Of a DNA stretch of 34,439 bases, positions 27,397 to 34,439 are shown in pieces. Numbering within the stretch: the stretch's first letter is position 1; each line of letters begins with the position of its first letter. The notes under the pieces were generated by a model, which was not told the DNA's origin, made no database searches, and saw only the letters and a list, made by a program, of their open reading frames with translations. The position numbers were made by a program, and so were the translations under genes. The DNA is from JAVBLU01 sp031553225 (GTDB lineage: Bacteria; Bacillota; Clostridia; Christensenellales; UBA1750). The stretch is taken from assembly GCA_031553225.1 (NCBI GenBank), contig JAVBLU010000056.1, positions 1 to 34,439 on the forward strand, written 5' to 3'.

Positions 27397-28416
27397 ATGT
27401 CAGTAGCCCTTATCACGATCGTTGTACTTGTACTAGGCGTCATATTCGTCAACGGCTGGACGGACGCGCCCAACGCCATCGCCACGGCCATTTCCACGCG
27501 CGTGCTGCGGCCGCGTCCGGCCATCTACCTGGCCGTGGCCTTTAATTTTTTGGGCGTTCTGCTCATGACGCTCGTCAGCTCCAAGGTGGCGGCCACGCTG
27601 TCCAACCTGGTCAGCTTCGAGGGCGGCACGGGGCAGGAGCCCCTCATCGTTCTGGCCGCGGCGCTGCTGGCCATTGTGGTGTGGGCGGTGGCGGCCTGGT
27701 ATTTCGGCATACCCACAAGCGAGAGCCACGCGCTTATCGCCGGCATCACGGGCGGGGCCATGGCGCTGGGCGGCCTGTCGGCCGTCAACATGGGCGAGTG
27801 GCAAAAGGTGCTTGTGGGCCTGCTCGTCTCGTCGGTGCTTGGGTTTGTGGGCGGATACCTGTGCGTCCGGCTCATCGAGCTGATCTGCCGTCGCATGCAC
27901 CGCATGCGCGCCAACGCCTTCTTTGGGAAGGGACAGGCCGTGGCGGCCTGCGCCATGGCCTTTCTGCACGGCGCGCAGGACGGCCAAAAATTTATGGGCG
28001 TGTTTATGCTGGGCCTGTACCTAAACGGCATGGCCGCCCCGCCGGGCCCGGCGGGCTTTGCAATCCCCCTGTGGGTCATGGTGATGTGCTCGGCGGTGAT
28101 GGGGCTTGGCACGTCCATCGGCGGCTGGCGCATTATCAAGGCCGTGGGCATGGACATGGTGCGCCTGGAGCGCTACCAGGGCTTTGCGGCCGATGTGGCC
28201 GCCGCGCTGTGCCTTCTGCTGTCCTCGCTTACCGGGTTGCCCGTGTCCACCACGCATACGAAGACGACGGCCATCATGGGCGTGGGCGCGGCCCGGCGGC
28301 TCACCACCGTGGACTGGGGAATCGCCCGCGAGATGGTGCTCGCCTGGGTGCTCACCTTTCCCGGATGCGGGCTTATCGGTTACGGCATGGCGAAGCTGTG
28401 CCTGCTCATTTTCTAA
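27397..28416 (+). CDS. pit: PiT-family inorganic phosphate transporter
   Basis: A 339-residue membrane permease of the PiT family (PF01384-like), which takes up phosphate, often as a metal-phosphate complex, driven by cation gradient. Start at the ATG at 27397 after GGAGGAG; the frame is open further upstream but that is not coding. The duplicated family signature is seen at GWTDAPNAIATAISTRVL (20-37) and HGAQDGQKFMGVF in the middle, with a conserved IPTSESHALIAGITGGAMA and GLPVSTTHTKTTAIMGVGAARR. About nine to ten hydrophobic helices. It is followed by a DUF47 protein, its usual partner in low-affinity phosphate systems. Confidence 0.95.
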   Translation: MSVALITIVVLVLGVIFVNGWTDAPNAIATAISTRVLRPRPAIYLAVAFNFLGVLLMTLVSSKVAATLSNLVSFEGGTGQEPLIVLAAALLAIVVWAVAAWYFGIPTSESHALIAGITGGAMALGGLSAVNMGEWQKVLVGLLVSSVLGFVGGYLCVRLIELICRRMHRMRANAFFGKGQAVAACAMAFLHGAQDGQKFMGVFMLGLYLNGMAAPPGPAGFAIPLWVMVMCSAVMGLGTSIGGWRIIKAVGMDMVRLERYQGFAADVAAALCLLLSSLTGLPVSTTHTKTTAIMGVGAARRLTTVDWGIAREMVLAWVLTFPGCGLIGYGMAKLCLLIF

Positions 28417-28497
28417 GCGGAGCCAAAGGCCGGGCGCACCCCGTCGCTTGCGGCGGAGCGGGGCGGATCATCAGCGTTTATCTGGGAGGGAAAGTAT

Positions 28498-29118
28498 ATG
28501 GCGCTTAAACAGGACATCAACTACTTTGAGGTTTTCAATCGGATGGCCGACTGCACGAAACTGGCCGCCGAAAAGCTTCTGGACATGCTGCGCAACTATA
28601 CCGACGTCGCGGCCAAGGCCGACGCCGTACACGACGTGGAGCATTCCTGCGACGGGCTGTTTCACGAGATGCGCACGGAGCTGAACCGCGCGTTCATCAC
28701 GCCCATCGACCGCGAGGACATCATGCAGATTGCCGACGGCATCGACTCCATCACCGACGCGATCGAGGACGTGGCGAACCTGTTCGACATGCTCTCCATA
28801 TCGGCGGTGCTGCCCGAGGCCGTCACCATGGCCGAGCTGATCGTGCGCGCCACGGACGCCCTGGCCGTGGCCGTGAAAGAGTTTCAACAATACAAAAACT
28901 CCAAGAAGCTGGGCAGCCTCCTCATCGAAGTGAACCATCTGGAGGAGGAAGGCGACCGGCTGCACCGCGGCGTGATCAAGGCGCTGTACCGCAACGCCAG
29001 CCTGGATGTGCTTACCATCGTCAAATGGAAGGAAATATTCGACATGGAGGAGAGCGTGCTGGACGCCTGCGAGGACGTGGCCGACATGCTGGAAGGTCTG
29101 GCCATCAAAAACGGCTAA
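28498..29118 (+). CDS. DUF47 / PhoU-like accessory protein of PiT transporter
   Basis: A 206-residue all-helical cytoplasmic protein of the DUF47 family, distantly related to PhoU. Family blocks are LLDMLRNYTDVAAKADAVHD, then HSCDGLFHEMRTELNRAFITPIDREDI, the ADGIDSITDAIEDVANLF pattern and a C-terminal EESVLDACEDVADMLEGLAIKNG. The D-x-D-D/E rich helices suggest metal binding as in PhoU-fold proteins. It lies 81 nt after the pit gene and before a terminator, so the two are one operon. Proposed role: controls or assists the PiT permease. Confidence 0.93.
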   Translation: MALKQDINYFEVFNRMADCTKLAAEKLLDMLRNYTDVAAKADAVHDVEHSCDGLFHEMRTELNRAFITPIDREDIMQIADGIDSITDAIEDVANLFDMLSISAVLPEAVTMAELIVRATDALAVAVKEFQQYKNSKKLGSLLIEVNHLEEEGDRLHRGVIKALYRNASLDVLTIVKWKEIFDMEESVLDACEDVADMLEGLAIKNG

Positions 29119-29158
29119 CGGCGCCCAATACCCCGCGCCAAGCCAAGGAAACGATAAA

Positions 29159-29200
29159 CCCCGCTGACGACAACCGTTCCTCGTCGGCGGGGCTTTTATT
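29159..29200 (+). terminator. Terminator of the pit-DUF47 operon (possibly bidirectional)
   Basis: A 12-bp stem (29159-29170 with 29181-29192, one G-T pair) followed by CTTTTATT. On the minus strand the same stem is followed by a T-rich stretch, so it may also serve the convergent kinase gene, whose stop codon overlaps the tail. Confidence 0.85.
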
Positions 29201-30899
29201 GCGCGGTCTCGATGAGGGCGCGCGGCAGCCACTTAAGCAAACAGGCGGACAGGGCCTTTGGGTCGATGGGTTTGGAGATAAAATCGTTGAAGCCGCTGCT
29301 GAGGAACATCTCCTGCGCGCCCGCCACGGCGTTGGCCGTCAGGGCCACGATGGGCACGCACGCCAGCGTTCCGCCCATGGCGCGCAAACGGTGCACCGTC
29401 TCCACGCCGTCCATGCCGGGCATCATGTGGTCCATAAAGATCAGGTCGTACGCCTCGTTCTGCGCCCTCTGCAGCGCCTCCAGGCCGCTGGTGGCCGTTT
29501 GCGCGTTGATGCCGTAGCTCTCCAGCATGGCGGAGGAGACCATCAGGTTGATGTCGATATCGTCCACCACGAGCACGCGCGCATCCTTGGCGGTAAAGCT
29601 GAACAGCGCTTCCGCTTCGCGGGGCAAATCCTCGGGCGATCCGGCCGTGAAGGGGATGCGAACGGTGAAGCACGAGCCCCTGCCGTACTCGCTGGCGGCG
29701 CTCACCTCGCCGTTCATCAGCTCGCACAGCCTGCGCGTGATGGACAGCCCGAGCCCCGTGCCCGTTACGTTCTTGTTTTTTACGGCGTCAAACTGCTCAA
29801 AGGCGGTGAACAGGCGCGGCATGTCCTCCTTGCGGATGCCGATGCCGCTGTCCTCCACGTCGAAGCACAAAAGCCCCTCGCGCACGGCCGCGCGCAGCGT
29901 AACAAAGCCTTCGCCCGTGTATTTAAAGGCGTTGGTCAGCAGGTTGGAGAGCACCTGGCCCAGGCGCTTCTCATCGCCTATGAGCACGGCGGGCAGGTCC
30001 TGGGCAAACTCCGCCGTAAAGTTCAGGCCCTTTTGGGGCATCAGCACGCCGTAGATGGAGCGCAGCTTATCCAGCAGTTGGTACAGGCTAAAAGGCTCGC
30101 GCATCAGCTGCATGCTGCCCGCTTCAATTTTAGAAAAATCCAGAATGTCGTTGATGAGGCTGAGCAGCAGATTCGAGGAGCGGTCCATGTTTGCCAGCAA
30201 GTCCATCTGCCGCTCGTTCATGGGCGTCTTGCGCAGCATGTCCGTGATGCCGATGATGGCGTTCATGGGCGTGCGTATTTCGTGGGAGACCGTCACCAAA
30301 AAGTCGGACTTGGCGCGGTTGGCGCGCTCGGCCCGCTCTTTCTCGCGCTGCAGGTCGGTAATGTCGTGGAATATGAGCAGCGCGCCCTCGGACGCGCCCC
30401 GCTCGCTGGTAACGGGCGTGACGGACACGGTATAGTCGCGCTCCTTGCCGCTGGCGGAAAAATCGATCCGCTCGTCGAAGGCCGAGCCCGCGCCCGAGCG
30501 CACCGCGCGCTGCAGGGCGTCGTTCATGCGCTCCATCCACTGTTCGTCGCCAAACAGGCGAAATACCTCGCTGAAGGAGTGGCCGTTGATCAGCCCGAAG
30601 CCTACGATGTGCGCGGCGCGCAAAAACGCCTCCGTGCAGAACACGAAGCGGCGCTGCTGATCCACCATGATGATGATGTCTGGGCTGTGACGCAAAAGCA
30701 GCGCCATCAGCTTTTCCTGCTTGCTCTTTTCCGCCTGCAGAATGGCGCTGAGGTTTTGCTGCGCGGCGGAGGTTATCTTGTATTTTTCTATGGTGGAATG
30801 GGCGACGGAAAGCTGCCGCTCGCTGCGTTTGAGGGCGAGCTGCAGGCTGTGTATCTGGCTGAGCAGCTGCTCGGCCGCGTCGGGGCCCTGATTGCTCAT
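29196..30899 (-). CDS. Soluble hybrid histidine kinase 2
   Basis: A 567-residue kinase without membrane segments. Start at ATG 30899, 8 nt after AAGGG; the open frame runs 112 codons further but overlaps the FIST gene. Order: N-terminal coiled coil (about 10-65), PAS (about 66-185), HisKA with H206 in VSHEIRTPMNAIIG, HATPase with N323, SGIGI (about 351) and GTGLGLSITRR (about 380-390), then a C-terminal receiver (about 440-555) with D446/D447, D490 in FMDHMMPGMDG and K543. No Hpt domain, so phosphotransfer must use another protein, such as the free Hpt at 10477. It lies 11 nt after the FIST gene, which suggests that the FIST protein provides the input. Confidence 0.94.
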   Translation of the reverse strand: MSNQGPDAAEQLLSQIHSLQLALKRSERQLSVAHSTIEKYKITSAAQQNLSAILQAEKSKQEKLMALLLRHSPDIIIMVDQQRRFVFCTEAFLRAAHIVGFGLINGHSFSEVFRLFGDEQWMERMNDALQRAVRSGAGSAFDERIDFSASGKERDYTVSVTPVTSERGASEGALLIFHDITDLQREKERAERANRAKSDFLVTVSHEIRTPMNAIIGITDMLRKTPMNERQMDLLANMDRSSNLLLSLINDILDFSKIEAGSMQLMREPFSLYQLLDKLRSIYGVLMPQKGLNFTAEFAQDLPAVLIGDEKRLGQVLSNLLTNAFKYTGEGFVTLRAAVREGLLCFDVEDSGIGIRKEDMPRLFTAFEQFDAVKNKNVTGTGLGLSITRRLCELMNGEVSAASEYGRGSCFTVRIPFTAGSPEDLPREAEALFSFTAKDARVLVVDDIDINLMVSSAMLESYGINAQTATSGLEALQRAQNEAYDLIFMDHMMPGMDGVETVHRLRAMGGTLACVPIVALTANAVAGAQEMFLSSGFNDFISKPIDPKALSACLLKWLPRALIETAQ

Positions 30900-30910
30900 G
30901 ATGAAAACCC

Positions 30911-32068
30911 TTACAGAAGGCAGGCGACGAAGGTGATGTTGTGAAAACGGTTTTGCAGGCTTCCCGCCTCGCCCGTTACGGGGCAGATCTCCCCGCCGGA
31001 ATACGAGTACAGGAAGGGGAGACGCCCGCTGAGCTGCGCCTGGGATTGCTCCGCCTCGGCCAGCGTGTCTACGCCCAGGGCAAGGTTGCGCCCGATGCAC
31101 GAATAGATGAGCGCCGCCGAATGCCGGCCGGAGGAGAGCGCGCGCTGCAGCACGTCTGAGGCCACGCTCATCACGTCGCCCCGGTCCAGCGCGCCGATCG
31201 AGAGCGTGGACCCGACGGGCATCAAGCCGCCGCATACCCCGTACCCTTCGGGCGTTATGGCGAACAGCGCGCGCGCGATGGGCTGCGTGCCGTCGTTGTA
31301 GTCGATGATGAAGGGGATGGAGTTGTACCCCTTCACGATCTGCCCGCCCTTGGCCAGGCCGATCGTCTCCAGGTACTCGGCCACGGTTACCCCGTTGACG
31401 CCCTGCAGGATGTTCCCCTCCGAGGCTGTGACCACGGCTGTCTGCTTGCGGATGACGCCCTCGGAGAGCGACCCGACGAAGAAGGCGGGCGCGACATCGC
31501 CCTGCACGAGCACAAGCGCGAGCGCGTCGCGGTAGGCGTTTGCGCCGAATATGGTTTGCGACTGGCCGTAGTCGGCCGTATGATCCACTGCCAAGGTGCC
31601 AAAGCAGGGCGCGCCGCCCGAGAGGCGGCCGAGCAACTCCACGTACTGGTCGCCCGCGTAATAGTACATCAGCGGCGCAAAGGTGAGTACCAGCGCAGGG
31701 GGGCCGGGCAGCTGCCGTGCGGCGCTCTCATAGGCCTCCGTCACCGGGCCCGCCATATCGTCCTTCAGCGAGCCGCTCACCGCGGCAGAAAAGCGCACAC
31801 CCTCGCCCGTCAGCACGAGCAGCGCGAGCACGAGCTGTCCGCTGCCGCCGTTCACGGCCGTGGCCAGGGTGGTGGTGCCCACAATCGGGAAGGGCAAACG
31901 CGCGCTCAGCGCCGCCACCACGCCCGAATCGATAAACTCGCTGTAGCAAGACAGGATCCCCACCGAGTTCTGCCGCAGGCTCGACAGGTCGAGCTGCGAG
32001 AGGATTTCCTCAACCGCGGCGTCCACTTCGTCAATTTCGCTCGTGAATGCGGTATAGGCATCCAGCAC
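30911..32068 (-). CDS. FIST-domain sensor protein
   Basis: A 385-residue cytoplasmic protein with FIST N and FIST C domains, found in prokaryotic signal proteins and predicted to bind small ligands such as amino acids. Start is GTG at 32068, with GGAAGGAGG 7 nt upstream. FIST N (about 35-215) includes ILSCYSEF, FPIVGTTTLATAV, LVLTFAPL and GGAPCFGTLA; FIST C (about 220-365) includes ILQGVNGVTVAEYLE, IPFIID and ALIYSCIGRNLALG near the end with GGEICPV. It has no kinase of its own but is co-transcribed with hybrid kinase 2 (11-nt gap). FIST proteins are usually fused or linked to histidine kinases, GGDEF or MCP proteins, which supports a sensor role. Confidence 0.92.
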   Translation of the reverse strand: MLDAYTAFTSEIDEVDAAVEEILSQLDLSSLRQNSVGILSCYSEFIDSGVVAALSARLPFPIVGTTTLATAVNGGSGQLVLALLVLTGEGVRFSAAVSGSLKDDMAGPVTEAYESAARQLPGPPALVLTFAPLMYYYAGDQYVELLGRLSGGAPCFGTLAVDHTADYGQSQTIFGANAYRDALALVLVQGDVAPAFFVGSLSEGVIRKQTAVVTASEGNILQGVNGVTVAEYLETIGLAKGGQIVKGYNSIPFIIDYNDGTQPIARALFAITPEGYGVCGGLMPVGSTLSIGALDRGDVMSVASDVLQRALSSGRHSAALIYSCIGRNLALGVDTLAEAEQSQAQLSGRLPFLYSYSGGEICPVTGEAGSLQNRFHNITFVACLL

Positions 32069-32105
32069 AGCAGTCCCTCCTTCCGCAACGTAGGAAACTA
32101 TTTCT

Positions 32106-32134
32106 ATACTATCCTATATCGTATTTCCTGGCAA
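32106..32134 (-). promoter_or_regulatory. Candidate promoter of the FIST-kinase operon
   Basis: Minus-strand TTGCCA (32134-32129) and TAGTAT (32111-32106) with a 17-nt spacer, about 38 nt before the GTG start. The -10 matches four of six. Confidence 0.5.
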
Positions 32135-32294
32135 GGTATTCATCATTTTGCGGGTAGTTTCTGTCATATCACATACGCCGCCGCCCGCAGCCCGGGCCGG
32201 GCCCACGCAGGCCAATAAGGATGGCGGCGGATATTGCCAAACGCTGCGGATCCGTGTATCCATGTGGAAACCCCACAATCGCCCGTGAGTTCGC

Positions 32295-32323
32295 TTGACA
32301 TTTTTATGAAATGCGCCTACAAT
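32295..32323 (+). promoter_or_regulatory. Strong promoter of the ABC importer operon
   Basis: Perfect TTGACA (32295-32300) and TACAAT (32318-32323), spacing 17 nt. The leader to the first permease is about 28 nt. Confidence 0.87.
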
Positions 32324-32357
32324 TTTCCCAACAATCCAGTTATAAGGCGGTGATCGG

Positions 32358-33299
32358 GTGGATAAGGCAGCCTTGGCGTCGCACCGGCGGCATGGCATCC
32401 GGTGGATTGATTTCTATAAATGCCGCTACCTGTTTTTGTTGCTGCTGCCCGCGCTCATCTGGTACGCCGTATTCTGTTACGGCCCGCTGTACGGCCTTCA
32501 GCTGGCGTTTAAGAACTACCGCATGATCGACGGCATCTGGGGAAGCAAATGGATCGGCTTTGAGTACTTCCGCCAGATCTTTTCCGGCACAAGCAACTTT
32601 TCCCGCACGATGGGCAACACGATCATCATCAGCCTGTACCACATCGTGTTCGGTTTTCCCGCGCCCATCGTCCTCGCGCTGCTCTTCAACGAGCTCAAGT
32701 TCCCCAAATTCAAGCGCGTGTCGCAAACCATCACCTATCTGCCCCACTTCATGTCGTGGGTCGTGCTGTCCAGCTTGTTTATGACGGTGCTCTCACCCAG
32801 CACGGGCGCAGTCAACGAGATCATCAAGATGCTTGGCTTCAAGCCCATTTACTTTCTGGGCGATCCGCGGTGGTTCCGCTTTACGCTCGTTACAACCGCC
32901 ATCTGGAAGGAAGTCGGCTGGGGGTGCATCATCTATCTGGCCGCGCTGGCGGGCATCGATCCAACGCTTTACGAGGCGGCTACGGTGGACGGCGCGGGCA
33001 AGTTTAAGCAGATGCTCTACATTACGCTTCCCTGCCTGTTTCCCACCATTTCCATCATGCTCGTCATGCGCATGGGCGGCATTTTGAACGCAGGCTTCGA
33101 CCAGGTGTTTAACATGTACAGCCCCAAGGTATACGAGGTGGGCGATATACTGGATACCTATGTGTACCGCGTTGGCCTGGTCGAAATCAAGTTCGGGTTC
33201 TCCACCGCGGTCGGGTTGTTTAAAAACGTGTTCGCCTTCGCCTGCGTTCTGCTCACCAATTGGCTGGTGAAGCTGATGGGCGAAGAGGGACTGTTCTGA
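32358..33299 (+). CDS. ABC transporter permease, LplB-type (carbohydrate importer)
   Basis: A 313-residue inner-membrane permease of the MalF-like/LplB family. GTG start at 32358, with AAGGCGGTG upstream. Six hydrophobic helices are visible, starting with YLFLLLLPALIWYAVFCYGP, and the cytoplasmic EAA loop EAATVDGAGKFKQMLYITLP lies around residues 206-225. LplB/YtcP-type systems import oligosaccharides, including pectin and host-glycan derived ones, in Firmicutes; they usually lack a local ATPase gene and share an MsmX-type ATPase. It is first in the operon, before a second permease and a lipoprotein binding gene. Substrate not readable. Confidence 0.94.
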   Translation: MDKAALASHRRHGIRWIDFYKCRYLFLLLLPALIWYAVFCYGPLYGLQLAFKNYRMIDGIWGSKWIGFEYFRQIFSGTSNFSRTMGNTIIISLYHIVFGFPAPIVLALLFNELKFPKFKRVSQTITYLPHFMSWVVLSSLFMTVLSPSTGAVNEIIKMLGFKPIYFLGDPRWFRFTLVTTAIWKEVGWGCIIYLAALAGIDPTLYEAATVDGAGKFKQMLYITLPCLFPTISIMLVMRMGGILNAGFDQVFNMYSPKVYEVGDILDTYVYRVGLVEIKFGFSTAVGLFKNVFAFACVLLTNWLVKLMGEEGLF

Positions 33300-33329
33300 T
33301 ATGCGCATAGGCGGAAGGGAGCGATCGGC

Positions 33330-34214
33330 ATGAGCGCGTTCAGCCGGGCTACGATGGGCGAGAAGGCCTTTCAGATATGTCTCGTCATCTTTATTTGCCT
33401 TCTGTGCTTTGTGATGGTGTACCCGTTCATCCATATGCTCTCCATATCGTTCTCCACGCCCAGGGAGGCGATGCGCCCGGGGATTCACCTCTACCCGATG
33501 GAATTTTCAGCGCAGTCCTACCAGACGGCCCTGGGCAACTCCGACATATGGCGGTCCTTCTTCTTTACGGTGTACAAGACCGCGGTGTTTACCGTGTGCT
33601 CCATGATCGTGATGGTTTGCGCCGCGTACGCCCTCTCGCGCAAGTACCTGCCCTGCCGCGTGCCGATCCTGTTCTTCATCACCTTCACCATGTACTTCGG
33701 CGGCGGCCTGATCCCTACGTACCTGCTTGTTCGGGGCCTGGGGCTTGTGGACAAGCTCGGGTCGCTCATCCTGCCCGGGCTGGTCAGCACGTTTTCCCTG
33801 CTGATTCTGCGCAACAGCTTCGCTCAGCTCTCCACCGAGCTTGAGGAGTCCGCCAAGATTGACGGGGCGAACGACGTCGTCATCCTGTTTCGCATCATGC
33901 TGCCCGTGTCCATGCCCATCATCGCCACGGTTATGCTCTGGACGATCGTGGGCGACTGGAACGATTACTTCCGGCCGATGATCTACATGACTGATCCCAA
34001 GCGCATGGTGCTGCAGATCCTTCTGCGCCGGTTGATCATCGAGAACAACGATATCCTGGTAAACGGCATGATTCAGGAGAGTATCGCCACCGTCACGCCG
34101 GAGTCCATGAAGGCGACCATCCTGATGATCACCATCGCCCCCATTTTGCTCGTGTACCCCTTCCTTCAGAAATATTTCGTGTCCGGCATCATGGTGGGCT
34201 CCATCAAGGGCTAA
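33330..34214 (+). CDS. ABC transporter permease, YtcP/AraQ-type (carbohydrate importer)
   Basis: A 294-residue MalG-like permease that pairs with the preceding LplB-type protein. Six hydrophobic helices, an N-terminal ICLVIFICLLCFVMVYPFIHML, a MYFGGGLIPTYLLVRGLGL block typical of YtcP-like proteins, and an EAA loop ELEESAKIDGANDVVILFRI followed by MLPVSMPIIAT. GGAAGGGAGC precedes the ATG. It lies 30 nt after the first permease. Together they form the channel of an oligosaccharide importer; the binding lipoprotein is next. Confidence 0.94.
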   Translation: MSAFSRATMGEKAFQICLVIFICLLCFVMVYPFIHMLSISFSTPREAMRPGIHLYPMEFSAQSYQTALGNSDIWRSFFFTVYKTAVFTVCSMIVMVCAAYALSRKYLPCRVPILFFITFTMYFGGGLIPTYLLVRGLGLVDKLGSLILPGLVSTFSLLILRNSFAQLSTELEESAKIDGANDVVILFRIMLPVSMPIIATVMLWTIVGDWNDYFRPMIYMTDPKRMVLQILLRRLIIENNDILVNGMIQESIATVTPESMKATILMITIAPILLVYPFLQKYFVSGIMVGSIKG

Positions 34215-34293
34215 AACCCTGAAGGCCGCGTCTGCGGCATTCATTCACATATGAACGCCCGTACCTTCCACTCTTAAGGAGGAGTATCTTCTA

Positions 34294-34439
34294 ATGAAAA
34301 CAAAGCCAATTGCGTTGCTGCTCGCTCTTCTCATCATCGGCGCGCTGTTCTCGGGCTGCACGCAGCCCGCGCCCACGCCGTCTGCAGCGCCCCAGGCGAC
34401 GGCCGCCGCGGCCACCGCTGCCCCCGCACCCGCGGCCAC
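34294..34439 (+). CDS. ABC transporter substrate-binding lipoprotein (5' end, partial)
   Basis: Only the first 48 codons are present; the gene runs off the window. A strong ribosome site AAGGAGGAG precedes the ATG. The N-terminus is a lipoprotein signal peptide: a basic start, a hydrophobic core (ALLLALLIIGALFSG) and a lipobox FSGC with Cys22, followed by an Ala/Pro/Thr linker (QPAPTPSAAP) typical of surface-tethered binding proteins. Its position after the two permeases makes it the extracellular solute receptor of an LplB/YtcP-type importer. Solute unknown. The rest must be read beyond the window. Confidence 0.85.
   Translation, partial: MKTKPIALLLALLIIGALFSGCTQPAPTPSAAPQATAAAATAAPAPAA

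Noticed and set aside
29025..30944. A plus-strand frame of about 640 codons opposite hybrid kinase 2
   Set aside because: Antisense shadow; begins inside the DUF47 gene and crosses a strong terminator.

Overview
The window is GC-rich (about 60-65% by eye) and almost fully coding. It shows AGGAGG-type ribosome binding sites, several GTG/TTG starts, sigma70/sigmaA-type promoters with 17-nt spacers, and hairpin-plus-T terminators. A feoA-feoA-feoB cluster with a small Cys-rich FeoB-associated protein, an LplB/YtcP-type permease pair followed by a lipoprotein gene, a PiT/DUF47 pair and a spermatogenesis-associated-20-like (DUF255) protein together point to an anaerobic, high-GC member of the Firmicutes/Clostridia. 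That is inference; there is no rRNA or tRNA to fix the lineage. No CRISPR array, transposase, phage gene or origin was seen.

Layout. 1-520: a small DUF4234-type membrane protein with its own promoter and terminator. 629-4454: a promoter, two tandem paralogous FAD-dependent oxidoreductases, a sugar-phosphate-isomerase-like TIM barrel and a terminator, a compact catabolic operon. 4522-6731 (minus): a type I sulfatase followed by an unusual Cys/His repeat protein with nine H-x4-C-x-C-x2-C units. 6958-9835: ferrous iron uptake (feoA, feoA, feoB, Cys-rich membrane peptide). 9819-10208 (minus): a YjbR/MmcQ-family protein. 10409-12036: a free Hpt protein translationally coupled to a REC-HD-GYP response regulator, ended by a 17-bp-stem terminator. 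12114-12875 (minus): an AT-richer metallo-beta-lactamase-fold hydrolase. 13285-16413 (minus): a large soluble hybrid kinase with two near-identical PAS repeats. 17000-17590: an AT-richer conserved hypothetical. 17706-19750 (minus): galactonate-dehydratase-like enzyme plus a second TIM-barrel epimerase. 19845-20774: an APH-fold kinase. 20771-23754 (minus): a DUF255 thioredoxin-domain protein plus a UroD-family methyltransferase-like protein. 23982-24758: a secreted two-repeat protein. 24950-27112 (minus): two GGDEF diguanylate cyclases in tandem. 27397-29118: PiT phosphate transporter plus DUF47 partner. 29196-32068 (minus): a FIST sensor protein plus a second soluble hybrid kinase. 32295-end: an ABC carbohydrate importer (two permeases, start of the binding lipoprotein).

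Two themes stand out. One is carbohydrate and sulfated-sugar/sugar-acid catabolism (sulfatase, FAD oxidoreductases, two epimerases, DgoD-like dehydratase, ABC importer). The other is a dense signalling set: two soluble hybrid kinases without Hpt domains, a free Hpt protein, an HD-GYP response regulator and two diguanylate cyclases, all within about 22 kb. This could form a split phosphorelay feeding c-di-GMP turnover. The most distinctive single gene is the tandem Cys/His repeat protein at 4522-5259.
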